The position numbers and the translations under genes are program-made. Shown here piece after piece: positions 42,607 through 52,341 of a stretch of 64,000 nucleotides of DNA (position 1 is its first letter; the number at the start of each line of letters is the position of its first letter). Where the stretch lies: assembly GCA_035297145.1 (NCBI GenBank), contig DATGZN010000085.1:101447-165446 (forward strand), in the 5' to 3' direction. The notes beneath the pieces are model-generated. The model ran no database searches and had not been told where the DNA came from. It was given only the letters and a program-made list of their open reading frames with translations. This DNA comes from QHXW01 sp035297145 (GTDB taxonomy: Bacteria > Acidobacteriota > Terriglobia > Bryobacterales > Bryobacteraceae).

Positions 42607-42705
42607 ATGAACGACATGATCATGCAAACCGTCCTTTGGCTCACCGCAGGGGGGCTGTTGGTGATGCTGATGATGCGCCGGCGCAAGCGGAAAGCACAGC
42701 GGTAG
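42607..42705 (+). CDS. 32-residue membrane smORF at the end of the tad operon
   Basis: A 33-codon frame reading MNDMIMQTVLWLTAGGLLVM, then a short run ending in RRRKRKAQR. It has one hydrophobic helix and a strongly basic end, giving Nout-Cin topology by the positive-inside rule. AAGGAG stands 12 bp before the ATG and the gene lies 19 bp after tadC, so it is well placed to be translated. I know no named family. It may be an accessory subunit of the TadBC platform; it could also be a chance frame. Confidence 0.58.
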   Translation: MNDMIMQTVLWLTAGGLLVMLMMRRRKRKAQR

Positions 42706-42850
42706 GTGCGTTTCCATGCGCGGCAATGATCCGGTCTCGGAGGCCGGCCGCCCGCTTCCTTCTCGGAGGGATGGCACGGGTCTGCAACGTTAGGCGCTGA
42801 GTTCTCAGGGCCACGATGCGGGATGGGCGTCGAGGAAGTGTTCTCTTCCT

Positions 42851-43825
42851 ATGGGGACGAATGCTGGAATCGGCGCCGTTGGCCGGACTTCGGGAGATCG
42901 GAGGGATAGCTACGTCGGGACTTCGCCAGGCATGCCCAATCGGGCGGAGTCAGTGCCTGCCAAACTGATGGACCTTGCCTCGATTATTCGGCTTCAGAAT
43001 CACGACGGGGGTTGGCCTTACCGCAATGGCGGCAGCTCCTGGACCGAGCCGACCGTTTTCGCGTTATTGGCGCAATCGGCCCAACCGGGCGACCGGCAGA
43101 GCGTCGAGCGGGGCTTGGCGTGGCTTCGGGCGGCGCAGCGACAGGACGGCGGCTGGCCTCCGTGCCCATCGGTGGCGCAGAGCACGTGGGTAACGGCTAT
43201 GGCCGCACTGCTTCCTGCTGATCAACTGGGGCGTGCCTGTCACACGAATGCGATTAACTGGCTCATGGAACAAACAGGAAAAGAGACATCGCTCGCGTAC
43301 CGGCTTCGCAACGAGTTAATCGGGGACGGCGCAGGGGCAGACGAAACCCACCGCGGCTGGCCATTTTTCCCTGGCGCCGCTGCTTGGGTTACTCCCACGG
43401 CCTTCGGAGTTCTGGCACTTGAGAAGGCGCGCCGGCACCAAGCGGCCATCGCCGTGGAGCAGCGGATCTTGGTGGGCCGTGAGTTTCTGTTAGACCGGAT
43501 CTGTAAAGACGGCGGGTGGAATTACGGGCGCAGCAACGTACTGGGCGTGGATGCGCCTTCCTATCCGGAGACCACTGGGCAAGCGCTATTGGCGCTCAAT
43601 CAAGTTCGTTCCGCAAAGGTGGATCGGGCTCTGACTGCTGCGCAGGACGAGGCGCGGGCCTGCCAGTCGTCGGAAGGGCTGAGTTGGCTGCAGTTGGGTT
43701 TGCAAGCTCATGGAGTCGCCGCGGCCGGCCCGGCGCGGAAGCTCGAGTGCCGGCGCCTTGTGGACTCCGCGGTGAGTATTCTAGCGCAGGCCGCACTCGG
43801 CGGACGGAACATTTTTCTGGAGTAG
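42851..43825 (+). CDS. Alpha-alpha toroid protein (prenyltransferase/squalene-oxidase repeat)
   Basis: 324 residues with four or five repeats of the toroid type, each around a DGGW or RGW motif: IRLQNHDGGWPYRNGG (about 45), RQDGGWPPC (about 97), THRGWPFF (about 163), CKDGGWNYGR (about 222). These resemble the QW-like repeats of squalene-hopene cyclases. The cyclase acid motif DxDD is not visible, so a true cyclase is unlikely. The start is uncertain: 42851 has only a distant GAGGAAG, and ATGs at 42932 and 42968 are alternatives. It heads a tight unit with DUF362 and two membrane proteins. Confidence 0.75.
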   Translation: MGTNAGIGAVGRTSGDRRDSYVGTSPGMPNRAESVPAKLMDLASIIRLQNHDGGWPYRNGGSSWTEPTVFALLAQSAQPGDRQSVERGLAWLRAAQRQDGGWPPCPSVAQSTWVTAMAALLPADQLGRACHTNAINWLMEQTGKETSLAYRLRNELIGDGAGADETHRGWPFFPGAAAWVTPTAFGVLALEKARRHQAAIAVEQRILVGREFLLDRICKDGGWNYGRSNVLGVDAPSYPETTGQALLALNQVRSAKVDRALTAAQDEARACQSSEGLSWLQLGLQAHGVAAAGPARKLECRRLVDSAVSILAQAALGGRNIFLE

Positions 43826-43828
43826 ATC

Positions 43829-44785
43829 GTGGGAAACGGGATCACTCGCCGCGAGGCCCTGGCTGTCGCGGCAGGCTGCATCACATTGACGCGTTGCTCG
43901 ATGTTGGGCGCGCGATCGGCCGTGCCGCGCGTGTCCATCGTGCGCGCCGGATACACCCAAAGCATCTATGACACGGTGAGGCGTCTGCTGGTGGAGCACC
44001 GCGTGGACGTTCGAGGCAAACGCGTTGTGGTAAAGCCCAACCTGGTGGAGTTCGATCCGGGCACGACCATCAACACGCACCCCATGTTGGTTCATGCTGC
44101 CGTTGAAGGCTTTCGCGCATTGGGCGCCGCTGATGTGCGCATTGCCGAAGGGCCAGGACACCGCCGCGTGACTCTCGATTTGGCAGATGCCGCCGGCTAC
44201 TTCGAAACCATTCCGCAGTTCGAAGATCTTTTCACTGACCTCAATCTCGACGATGTCTCGCAAGTGCTCTTGCGCGATCCGTTTTCACGGCTCACTTCGC
44301 TTTACTTTCCGAACACCGCCCTGGGCGCCGACCTAATCGTATCGCTGCCCAAAATGAAAACGCACCACTGGGTAGGTGCGACCCTCAGCATGAAGAATTT
44401 CTTCGGTCTGGTTCCCGGTGGGATCTACGGATGGCCGAAGAACGTCCTCCATTGGGCCGGTATCGATGAATGCATCGCCGATTTGCACGCCGCCTTCCCT
44501 CGCCATTTCGCCATTGTGGATGGCGTGGTTGGCATGGAGGGGAACGGCCCGATACAAGGGAATCCCAAACCTGTTGGCGTGCTGGTGGTGGGCGGGGACA
44601 TGACCGCCGTGGACGCCACCTGCTGCCGGATCATGCGCATCAATCCCTCCATGATTCGTTACCTTCGCCTGGCCGCGGGACCGAGCCGTCTGGAAGAACA
44701 AAACATCCGGCAGATTGGCGAAGCCATCAAGAACGTTCAGACTCCTTTTGATCTGATCGAGCCGTTTCAGAACATCCGCCTATGA
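43829..44785 (+). CDS. DUF362-domain protein with Tat-like signal
   Basis: 318 residues. The N terminus, ITRREALAVAAGCITLT, is a twin-arginine-type signal, possibly with lipoprotein features (TRCS). The DUF362 domain shows VVVKPNLVEFDPGTTINTHP near residues 67-86 and SLPKMKTHHWVGATLSMKN near 171-189. In better-known members this domain is linked to Fe-S or redox proteins. No cysteine cluster is seen here. It starts 3 bp after the toroid gene and its stop overlaps the next start (ATGA), so the four genes to 47557 form an operon. Confidence 0.85.
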   Translation: MGNGITRREALAVAAGCITLTRCSMLGARSAVPRVSIVRAGYTQSIYDTVRRLLVEHRVDVRGKRVVVKPNLVEFDPGTTINTHPMLVHAAVEGFRALGAADVRIAEGPGHRRVTLDLADAAGYFETIPQFEDLFTDLNLDDVSQVLLRDPFSRLTSLYFPNTALGADLIVSLPKMKTHHWVGATLSMKNFFGLVPGGIYGWPKNVLHWAGIDECIADLHAAFPRHFAIVDGVVGMEGNGPIQGNPKPVGVLVVGGDMTAVDATCCRIMRINPSMIRYLRLAAGPSRLEEQNIRQIGEAIKNVQTPFDLIEPFQNIRL

Positions 44786-46323
44786 ACAGCACTCTAGCGG
44801 CGGAACCAGTGCACGCTCCCGTATACAACGCGGAGCCCGCGGCCACGCGTCCCGCTGCCAACCAGTTCCTTTCGCGAACTCATGTCCGAATTGCCATCAT
44901 CTCCGCGCTGGTGATCACGCCCTGTTTCTGGCAGTCGCGCATTCAGGCCGGCGACCTTTCGAGTCACCTCTACAATGCCTGGCTCTCGATTCTGATCGGT
45001 GAAGGAAACGCACCCGGCCTCAGGATCGTGCCGGAGTACACTAACGTTCTCTTTGACCTGGTGTTGGCGGGCCTGATGCGCGCGGTCGGGCCGTGGGCGG
45101 CCGAGCACATCGCCGTGCCGCTCGCGGTGCTCGTGTTCTTCTGGGGCGCGTTCGCGATGGTTTGCGAGGTCTCCCGCTCACGCCCGTGGTACGTCCTGAC
45201 ATTCCTCGCGATACTGGCCCATGGTTGGGTGTTTCACATGGGCTTCATGAACTACTACCTCGCCGCCGGCTTGTCGTTCTGGGCTTTCGCGCTTCTATGG
45301 AAGCCAACACCGCGGTCCGCCATCGCCGCGGTTCCATTCATTGCGTTAGCCGCGACAGCCCACGCCATTCCAGTGGCATGGATGATTGGTTGCCTGGCCT
45401 ACGCGTGGGTTGCCAGACGGATCCGCCCTCGTGCTCGGCTGATTCTGATGGTTGGCGCAGTCGGGGCGCTGATCATCATCCGGCACTTTCTGATCGTGCA
45501 TTTCCCCACGCGCTGGTCGGCCGAACAAGCCATCAGCATGACGGGCGCCGATCAGATCTCGGTGTTCGAATCCAAGTACCATCTACTCGAGATCATCCTG
45601 CTGGCCCTCTGGTTCTCCCTGTTTGTGCGCGCCGTGCGGCGTAAGGGCGAAGAACGGATGCTGCTGGGAATTCCGTTTCAGCTTTGCCTGATCGTCTCGG
45701 TCGCCATTCTGCTTCTGCCGGGTGCGGTATTGCTGCCCATGTACACCCACCCCCTACGCTATATCGCGGAGCGCATGTCGCTCCTGGCCGGAGTGAGCTG
45801 CTGCGCGCTTCTGGGCGGGGTTGTCCCAGGGCAGCGCGAAAAGATGGCTACGGTCGTACTCCTGGGACTCTTCTTCGCGTTTCTTTACGTGGACACTCGT
45901 GCTCTGAATCGCGTGGAAGACCTGATGGAACAAAGCGTGGCGCGGGTGCCGGCGGGATCGCGGGTGATCAGTGCGCTGTGTGACGAGCGTGGAGATGTGA
46001 ATCTGTTGGCGCACACCATTGATCGCGTTTGTATTCGCCGCTGCTTAAGCTACGCCAACTACGAGCCGGCCACCACTCAGTTTCGCATTCGCGCCAATGG
46101 TGTAAATCCCGTTGTAGTGGCGAATGATGAGGATGCGGCTGCGTTGCAGCAAGGCACCTACGCCGTGAAGTCGTACGATGCGCCGCTATATCAGATTTAC
46201 CTGCGCGGCCGCTACCTGGATACCCGCGTGCTCCGTGCTGGGGACGTAACCGGAGCTACGTGCTTCGAATCGATTCCCAGCCCTAACGACCTCTTACATG
46301 CCCGCCGCCATGACTCGAACTGA
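44782..46323 (+). CDS. Polytopic membrane protein, possible glycosyltransferase
   Basis: 513 residues with about ten hydrophobic helices. The first luminal loop after helix 1 contains GDLSSHLYNAWL, an acidic motif at the position used by GT-C enzymes. The C-terminal about 130 residues are soluble and include SALCDERGDVNLLAHTIDR. I cannot name the family with confidence. It overlaps DUF362 by 4 bp and the PAP2 gene by 26 bp, so translation is coupled and a joint role in envelope lipid or glycan assembly is likely. Confidence 0.7.
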   Translation: MNSTLAAEPVHAPVYNAEPAATRPAANQFLSRTHVRIAIISALVITPCFWQSRIQAGDLSSHLYNAWLSILIGEGNAPGLRIVPEYTNVLFDLVLAGLMRAVGPWAAEHIAVPLAVLVFFWGAFAMVCEVSRSRPWYVLTFLAILAHGWVFHMGFMNYYLAAGLSFWAFALLWKPTPRSAIAAVPFIALAATAHAIPVAWMIGCLAYAWVARRIRPRARLILMVGAVGALIIIRHFLIVHFPTRWSAEQAISMTGADQISVFESKYHLLEIILLALWFSLFVRAVRRKGEERMLLGIPFQLCLIVSVAILLLPGAVLLPMYTHPLRYIAERMSLLAGVSCCALLGGVVPGQREKMATVVLLGLFFAFLYVDTRALNRVEDLMEQSVARVPAGSRVISALCDERGDVNLLAHTIDRVCIRRCLSYANYEPATTQFRIRANGVNPVVVANDEDAAALQQGTYAVKSYDAPLYQIYLRGRYLDTRVLRAGDVTGATCFESIPSPNDLLHARRHDSN

Positions 46324-47557
46324 ACGCACCATCCAGTGGATTTGCCGCGCGGTGATCGCCGTTGTGCTGGCGCTGCCGGTCTACCTCGGGGCCCGCCATG
46401 GCCTGCTCGATCTGGAAAGGAACCCCATGCTGGAGTCGGCCATGGCAGGGGCGTTTCTGATCCACATGCGCGCCCGGCCCAAGCCCGCCGAGTGGTTGTC
46501 CGCGCTTGCTCTAGGGAGTGCCTTCACAATTGCGTACGCTTGGCTGCATCACGGCTATGGGGACTCGTGGGGCGCCGCTCCTTTCGCGTATGCCACATTC
46601 CTGGGGCTGGGCAGCTTGATGGTGCTGATCGCACAGGTCTTCGTTGGGGAACGGTCGCTGCGCCGGTTGCATCGCGATACCTTTTTCGCCGCTGTAGCGT
46701 TCGCTTACTTTTCGTTTGTCCTCGCCTTCTACCTGAACTGGACGGCGACCTTGCAGCACAGGACTTACGATCTGTCCCTCTATGGCTTTGATGAGGCGCT
46801 CCAGTTCAGGCCCAGTGCGGTGATCGGCGGCTTGATGGCAAACTCACCCACCTTAGCCATCGCCGCAATGCAGGTGTACCGGACTTTGCCCCTGGCGATT
46901 TGCTTCCTGGTGGCTTTTGAGCGCGAGGCGCCAGGCAGGTTTCAGGCGCGAATTCTTCCGCTATTCGTCACGGTCGGATTAGCGGCCGCGTCACTGCACA
47001 ATTTGTTCCCCGCGCTCGGACCGCTCCACTTTTTCGGCGCGGATTTTCCTGGGAACTTGCCGCCGCTATCGAGCGTGGTGCTCCAGCCGGTTACGCAGAT
47101 TGCCGCGACGCGCAACGCTATGCCATCGGTCCAATTTGCTTCCGCGCTCCTCATTTGGTGGAATGCGGCGGGGCTCGCCCGCGGCTGGCGCTGGCTGGCG
47201 GGCAGCGTGGTTGCTTTTGCGTTTCTAGCCACCTTGGGTTTCGGCCAGCACTACTTTGTGGATCTCGTGGTCGCCATCCCGTTTGCGGTAGCTGTTCAAT
47301 CGTTCGCACTTCGCATTCGCTCGTGGGCATCCCACGAACGGCGCGTGGCGTTCTATGGGGGCGTGGGCCTAACTGTCTGTTGGATCCTCGCTCTTCGCTT
47401 CGCCGTGTTCCTCAACGCGCCCGCGCTATCGTGGTCCGCGGTTGTGGCGACGTTAGCTCTGTCACTGTGGTGGAAGCGTGGGCTCGACCGCGGTCACCGC
47501 TGCCTGGAGCAGCAGGTTCTCGCCGTGCGGCCTGTCATCTTGCCGCAGGAGCCGTAG
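46298..47557 (+). CDS. PAP2/AUR1-like membrane phosphatase or transferase
   Basis: 419 residues, polytopic. The active-site-like motifs RNAMPSVQFA near residue 272 and GFGQHYFVDLVVAIPFA near residue 310 match the inositol-phosphorylceramide-synthase/PAP2_3 subgroup: RN-MPS-H type and G-HY-x-D type. The usual His of motif 2 is replaced by Gln (PSVQ), which may weaken phosphatase activity. A second in-frame ATG at 46310 is a possible start. It ends the operon and converges on the gene at 47589. Confidence 0.78.
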   Translation: MPAAMTRTERTIQWICRAVIAVVLALPVYLGARHGLLDLERNPMLESAMAGAFLIHMRARPKPAEWLSALALGSAFTIAYAWLHHGYGDSWGAAPFAYATFLGLGSLMVLIAQVFVGERSLRRLHRDTFFAAVAFAYFSFVLAFYLNWTATLQHRTYDLSLYGFDEALQFRPSAVIGGLMANSPTLAIAAMQVYRTLPLAICFLVAFEREAPGRFQARILPLFVTVGLAAASLHNLFPALGPLHFFGADFPGNLPPLSSVVLQPVTQIAATRNAMPSVQFASALLIWWNAAGLARGWRWLAGSVVAFAFLATLGFGQHYFVDLVVAIPFAVAVQSFALRIRSWASHERRVAFYGGVGLTVCWILALRFAVFLNAPALSWSAVVATLALSLWWKRGLDRGHRCLEQQVLAVRPVILPQEP

Positions 47558-47588
47558 CTCCCTTGAGCCAATTAGTAACGCTTGCCGA

Positions 47589-49193
47589 TCATCTGGAAGC
47601 TCTTGGCAGCGCCGCATCCGCGGGGCGATAAGGCCGGAGTGCTATTGGTTCAACGTCCGGCTCTAGAACCCAGGTTGTCCGGTAGTTGTAGTAATCAACT
47701 AACTCCCGGTTCTTTTCGTCACCCATGTCTCGTGCCCAAACGATATCGGAACGATCGATATCTGCGCGGTTGTAGACCCACTCTTCAAAAAGATTATGAT
47801 GCGGTCCATACCGGACCAGGACAAGGTGGTGGCCACCCTTCTGCTGCAATTGCTCGATCAGACGAGGTCGGGAATAGATGCCATTGGGCCACCCGGCCGG
47901 ACCGCGCGCCGCGCTTGCAACCTGCGAAATCGAGAGCCCGAGCACAATTCCAGCAAGAATGATGGGGGCCGATGGCGCCCGTACCTGCTGTGCGACGCCT
48001 TTCAGTCCCTCCGCTGCCAGTATCAGGAAAGCGCCACACATCGGCGCAAGATAGTGCGCTTCGAATGCCTTCTCCATGAGCAGTCCGGCGATTGGCAATG
48101 ACAAAATCGCCAGCGCGGCAATCACCCGCGTTCTGTTACCCCATAGCAACCCGGCCAATGCGGCGGGTGCCAACAAATTCATAAGAAAGAGCGGCACCGC
48201 CGAACTTGCGCCAACCATTATGGGGTTGAGCGGATTGCGCCGTGCCGCGAGATACATGGATCGATCCCATTCCCACAACTGGCGAATGATTTCGTGGCGG
48301 TAAACGGGCACGGCCACAGGCGCCTGTAGATAGAACCGCGGGGATGCCGCGTAAATGCGCTCATGCACCACATAAGGCGGAACCATCGGGCTGCCGGTGG
48401 TTCGGTAATTGTAATAGGCCATGGCGGCTACCACGGGCAAGAGCACCAGAGCAAAAGGCCCGAACAACCGGCGGTCGAACACAGATCGCCATGGCTGTCT
48501 CTCACGGTGCCGCCACCACAGGAAGACCGCGGTGGAGGATATCACCGTCAGCGCGCCTTCGAACGGGCGGCTATTAGCCAACACGGCACTACCAATGGCT
48601 GCCATGAGCGACGGACCGGCGGTGATTTTCTGCGCTAGCCGCGGAACCGCGCCAATCACAAGCAAGCCGCCCAGCGCAGGGATGGCTCCACCCCAATAGG
48701 AATTTATCCAGTACGTAGTCAATCCCCAAGAAGCAAGAGCGAGGAGTGTTGTGGCGAGTGCGAACTTAGGCGCTGTCCAGCCTTGAAGCATCCAGCAGAT
48801 AGCGGCGAACATCAGTCCCATGTCCAAGCACACACCAAACCACGGGTGCCCCAGGAATTTCTGTCCGAACGCCAGGGACAGCGACTGCGCGGGAAAATAC
48901 TTCGAACAGTATGTCGGCTGCATGTTCACGTGGAAGGTTTCAAAATGGACCCACATGGGATGCGGAGGATTGGTGATACGGCCATCCGCGAACGTATCGG
49001 CGCCCAGCAGGTAGCTGAATTCGTCGTGAATCCGCGGAGTCGGAATTGGAATCACGGGCAGAAGGGAGAGACGAAGAGTAATCGCCAACAACCCAGCGGC
49101 CAAACACATGAGCAGGGGGCGCCCCAGCAGGCCCGCGAAAATGCTGGGGACCACGGCTGGCTGTGGAATATCCAACGTTGGCGGCGTGGTCAC
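47589..49193 (-). CDS. Polytopic membrane protein, GT-C glycosyltransferase-like
   Basis: 534 residues with about ten helices. The first external loop carries PTPRIHDEFSYLLGADTFADG, trimmed here to its HDEFSYLLGAD core near residues 58-68, an acidic motif with the DE pair typical of GT39/GT-C enzymes. A soluble C-terminal domain of about 90 residues includes HHLVLVRYGPHHNLFEEWVY. It is on the opposite strand to its neighbours and divergent from the glycan genes at 49529. The sugar and acceptor are unknown. Confidence 0.78.
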   Translation of the reverse strand: MTTPPTLDIPQPAVVPSIFAGLLGRPLLMCLAAGLLAITLRLSLLPVIPIPTPRIHDEFSYLLGADTFADGRITNPPHPMWVHFETFHVNMQPTYCSKYFPAQSLSLAFGQKFLGHPWFGVCLDMGLMFAAICWMLQGWTAPKFALATTLLALASWGLTTYWINSYWGGAIPALGGLLVIGAVPRLAQKITAGPSLMAAIGSAVLANSRPFEGALTVISSTAVFLWWRHRERQPWRSVFDRRLFGPFALVLLPVVAAMAYYNYRTTGSPMVPPYVVHERIYAASPRFYLQAPVAVPVYRHEIIRQLWEWDRSMYLAARRNPLNPIMVGASSAVPLFLMNLLAPAALAGLLWGNRTRVIAALAILSLPIAGLLMEKAFEAHYLAPMCGAFLILAAEGLKGVAQQVRAPSAPIILAGIVLGLSISQVASAARGPAGWPNGIYSRPRLIEQLQQKGGHHLVLVRYGPHHNLFEEWVYNRADIDRSDIVWARDMGDEKNRELVDYYNYRTTWVLEPDVEPIALRPYRPADAALPRASR

Positions 49194-49528
49194 TCAGGTA
49201 CTGTAACTTACGGCTATGTTAGCCAGCAATAACCACTATTGTTAACCCAACTTACCTGCTTTCTGAAACCTATTTCTATCGGGGAAGCTTGTAACCAAAG
49301 CTAACGTTCGGGTTACGACTATATATATCATTGACTTGCTGTGACCTGCATCGCAAACTAACCATTGGACTTACTTCACGCGGCGACTTTACATCCAGGC
49401 CGCTGGTTATCCACATTTTTTACTGCCTGCACGCTGGAGTCGCATGTCGCTCTGCAAGCTCTTAGGGCCGTCTTGTTGCGCGGTCGCCGCGATTCTTACG
49501 CTGGTGATGTATCCGTCGGAGGCGCGGC
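49194..49528. other. Divergent intergenic region holding copy A of the 87-bp element
   Basis: No gene is seen in these 335 bp. The part next to 49193 holds short GTTA/TAAC dyads (gtaacttacggctatgttagcc; aataaccactattgtt). The 87-bp element is at 49291-49377. Further right, cgcgattcttacgctggtgatg (about 49488) again resembles DNA just before the gene at 53133, so the paired leaders share more than the element. Confidence 0.6.
49291..49377 (+). promoter_or_regulatory. 87-bp conserved leader element, copy A
   Basis: Three blocks shared with copy B at 52987: GTAACCAAAGCTAA, then 7 variable bases, then a 24-bp block beginning GTTACGACTATAT and ending ATCATTGAC, then 12 variable bases, then a 30-bp block beginning GCATCGCAAACTAACC and ending TTACTTC. 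GTAACC and GGTTAC form a 6-bp inverted repeat across the first linker. The next plus-strand gene starts 151 bp downstream. Role unknown; promoter, operator or RNA element are all possible. Confidence 0.8.
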
Positions 49529-51289
49529 GTGGCTTGGGTTAGCGCGCTGAAGCTTCAGGATTCCGGTAGCTCTGCGGGCGCGAAGGTCACCACGCGGTTC
49601 GGAGATCTGCTGTCGCCGCTCTGGAGATTCTGGTCCGGCAGTTGGTTGCACGGCAACGGTTGGCTTGCGTCTACGGGAGTAGTGCTGCTCATCAGCGCTC
49701 TCACCGCCGCAACCAGCCCCATCCACGCACGTCTTTACGGCCACGACATCTTCTTTCTTTTGGACAACGGTTGGAGAGCGCTCCACGGCCAGCGCGTGCA
49801 CTTGGACTACTCGAGCGCATGGGGCCCTCTGACGTTCCTGCTGATAGCGGGAGGACTTGCTGTCTCGGGTGCCAGCGTTGCCGCAATCGGCTACACCAAT
49901 GCTCTAGTCGCCTTGATCACCGGCTTATGGGCTGCGTGGCTCGCCGCGGCAAGGTCCAGGTCGGTAACCATGATCGCGTATCCCTGCCTCGTCGCTTTGC
50001 TGGTTGCCGCTCCGTTCGCGCTAGGTGATCCGCCCCTCTCCACATCCCACGGAATGGTCTACAACCGGTACGGCTACGCGCTCCTGGCGATCATCATGAT
50101 CGAGTGCTTTCAACCAAACGCGGAAAGCAAATCGTCCCCCAGAACTTGGATCGAACCGGTCCTCACAGGTTGCGCCGCCAGCCTCTTGCTGTTTCTGAAG
50201 ATCACGTATTTCCTGGTGGCGCTGCTCTTCTTGGCGGCATCACTCTTGTTTTGGAGTCGACGCAAAGCGCGGGCCGTGGGCAATTTGACAGGATTTGTCG
50301 CGGTGACCCTAATCTTCCTGGCGTATCTGCGATTCGACGTGAGTGCGATGGTTTCCGATCTGCTCGCAGCCGGTGCAGCACGAAGCGGCAGCTTGGGCGC
50401 GCGGCATGAGTTCACCTCTATAGCGGAGGCGGTTCGTCCCGCGGTGCTGCTTGGCATTCTGGCATTCGGATGTACACGATTGTCCGGGACCTCCAAAACC
50501 GTTGCACCACGTTGGCAGGTGGGCCGCTACTGCCTAACCGCCATCGCCGTGGTCGCCGCCGACTGCATGCTGTGCCTCACGAACGCGCAATCGTCCACAT
50601 ATCCGCTGGCAGCCATATTCGCCCTGGTGTTGATGCTCTCAATTGAGCCATGGCTGCTCTCGTCAGCCCCGGTGGGCTCCAGGACCGAGGCAGCGTTTCT
50701 CCTTGCCATTGCGGGAGTCCTTGCAGCCCCCCTCGCGCTAGAGCAGGTCGCGGGACTGGCTTACGGGCTCATGGAAGCGACATCCAATTCGAATCCCACT
50801 GGCGTACTCAGATTCGAGTCCCCGCGGTTGCGTCCGCTGGTGTTGTACGACTTGCCGGCTGGCGATATCGACCGCTATTCCAACGGCCGTGAATACGTGG
50901 CGAGCCTGAATGACGGCATGCGATTGCTGGCCGCGTACACGGGCCCGATGGACAAAGTCGCCACTCTGGACATGTTTAACCCGTTTGCATATGCCCTCGA
51001 TCGCGAACCTATTCGCGGTGGCATCGCCGCAGCGGCATACCGCTACACGCTCGACGATCACCATCATCCGTCGCCTGCCCGGTTCTTTGGGGATGCCGCT
51101 GTCGTCATGGTTCCAAAGTATCCCGCTTCTCCTGCGATGTTCTTCGACGGTTATCGGAAAATTTACCAGCCAGCCATGGAGCGCGAATTTCGTCTAGAAG
51201 CGGAGTCAGCCAGATGGAAGTTGTACCGGCGAGTCACGCAGCAAGGCTCGTATGCGGCTGTCGCCCTCGATCACCGAGGTGTGGACTGA
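49529..51289 (+). CDS. Large polytopic membrane protein, unknown (GTG start)
   Basis: 586 residues from a GTG with GGAGG 7 bp before it. About ten to twelve hydrophobic helices cover residues 40-420. The loop LYGHDIFFLLDNGWRALHGQ near residues 71-90 carries an acidic motif, and HLDYSSAWGPLTFLL follows; this is again the plan of GT-C transferases or flippase-like lipid-sugar enzymes. The soluble C-terminal part contains YDLPAGDIDRYSNGREYV. It is the first gene of the glycan cluster after element copy A, and the next gene overlaps it by one base (TGATG). Confidence 0.72.
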   Translation: MAWVSALKLQDSGSSAGAKVTTRFGDLLSPLWRFWSGSWLHGNGWLASTGVVLLISALTAATSPIHARLYGHDIFFLLDNGWRALHGQRVHLDYSSAWGPLTFLLIAGGLAVSGASVAAIGYTNALVALITGLWAAWLAAARSRSVTMIAYPCLVALLVAAPFALGDPPLSTSHGMVYNRYGYALLAIIMIECFQPNAESKSSPRTWIEPVLTGCAASLLLFLKITYFLVALLFLAASLLFWSRRKARAVGNLTGFVAVTLIFLAYLRFDVSAMVSDLLAAGAARSGSLGARHEFTSIAEAVRPAVLLGILAFGCTRLSGTSKTVAPRWQVGRYCLTAIAVVAADCMLCLTNAQSSTYPLAAIFALVLMLSIEPWLLSSAPVGSRTEAAFLLAIAGVLAAPLALEQVAGLAYGLMEATSNSNPTGVLRFESPRLRPLVLYDLPAGDIDRYSNGREYVASLNDGMRLLAAYTGPMDKVATLDMFNPFAYALDREPIRGGIAAAAYRYTLDDHHHPSPARFFGDAAVVMVPKYPASPAMFFDGYRKIYQPAMEREFRLEAESARWKLYRRVTQQGSYAAVALDHRGVD

Positions 51290-52341
51290 TGCCTAGAGTG
51301 GCCAGCAACGATACATTGATTTTGTCCGTCGGCCACCACGCGCGGGTGCAGTCGGCTTTGGCCCGTTTGCGAGCGATGATGTGGGGGGCTCTCCTGATCT
51401 CGGCCGGTCTCGTGAACTATCTGCTCGCCGTTCTGCTGGGCACCATGCGCCACTTGCTCGATCCTTGGATACCGGCCACAGAGATCTGCCGCACTATGCT
51501 TTGGTATGGCGGAATACCCCTTGTCAGCGGGATGCTGCTTACCGCGTTCGAGATCACTGTGCTGCTACCCCAGAAGCGCCGGATAACCGACGTCTCATTC
51601 GACAGGATCGAGAATCGTTCAGTCACCGTGGTGCTCACCGCATTCAATGACATGGCGAGCATTGGGCCAGCGGTTAGAGACTTCCTCTCACACCCGCTGG
51701 TGCGGCGAGTGCTGGTCGTCGACAATAACAGCCGGGATGCCACCGCTCGTTGCGCGGCTGAGGCTGGTGCAGCGGTCATCGTTCACACAACGCCGGGTTA
51801 CGGCCAGTGCGTGTACCGCGCGCTCACCGAGGCTTCGGCGTACACGGATACGGATCTGACGCTACTCTGTGAAGGCGATTGCACCTTTCGCGCATTCGAC
51901 ATCGACAAGTTCATGGCCTATGCCCCGCATGCCGAAATCGTCAACGGCACGCGCATTGTCGAGCAATTACGAAGTCCGAAGACGCAACTAACTACCTTCA
52001 TGTATTATGGGAACTTCGCCGTCGGCAAGTTACTCGAGCTGAAACACATCGGCCGTGGCACCTTGACAGACGTGGGGACGACTTATAAGCTTGTCCGCAA
52101 TTCCACTCTGAAGCGCCTGCTCCCGCATCTGAATCCCGATGTCAACCTGGAATTTAATGCGCATTTTCTGGATACCGCGCTCGAACTTGGGATCCGGCTG
52201 GTAGAATGCCCTGTGACGTTCCATGGGCGTGTTGGAGAGAGCAAAGGTGGGAACAGCAGTGACTGGCGCGCCCTCGGCGTGGGACTGCGCATGATCGCGG
52301 GGATATTATTCGGATGGAAGCAGCCCAGACAATCGGCGTGA
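51289..52341 (+). CDS. Family-2 glycosyltransferase
   Basis: 350 residues from the ATG at 51289, chosen because it overlaps the previous stop in TGATG; the frame is open further upstream inside that gene. Two membrane helices (about 28-50 and 70-92) precede a GT-A domain with VVLTAFNDMASI, VLVVDNNSRDAT and an acidic LLCEGDCTF motif, which stands where DxD is usual. A GTLTDVGTTYKLVR segment follows. It should transfer a sugar from a nucleotide or polyprenyl donor on the cytoplasmic side. The 3' end overlaps the methyltransferase gene by 28 bp. Confidence 0.85.
   Translation: MPRVASNDTLILSVGHHARVQSALARLRAMMWGALLISAGLVNYLLAVLLGTMRHLLDPWIPATEICRTMLWYGGIPLVSGMLLTAFEITVLLPQKRRITDVSFDRIENRSVTVVLTAFNDMASIGPAVRDFLSHPLVRRVLVVDNNSRDATARCAAEAGAAVIVHTTPGYGQCVYRALTEASAYTDTDLTLLCEGDCTFRAFDIDKFMAYAPHAEIVNGTRIVEQLRSPKTQLTTFMYYGNFAVGKLLELKHIGRGTLTDVGTTYKLVRNSTLKRLLPHLNPDVNLEFNAHFLDTALELGIRLVECPVTFHGRVGESKGGNSSDWRALGVGLRMIAGILFGWKQPRQSA

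Noticed and set aside
42826..42851. Hairpin AGGAAG-TGTTCT-CTTCCT as a regulatory element before the toroid gene
   Set aside because: Its arms are short, the true start codon of that gene is uncertain and the stem could be chance in this composition.
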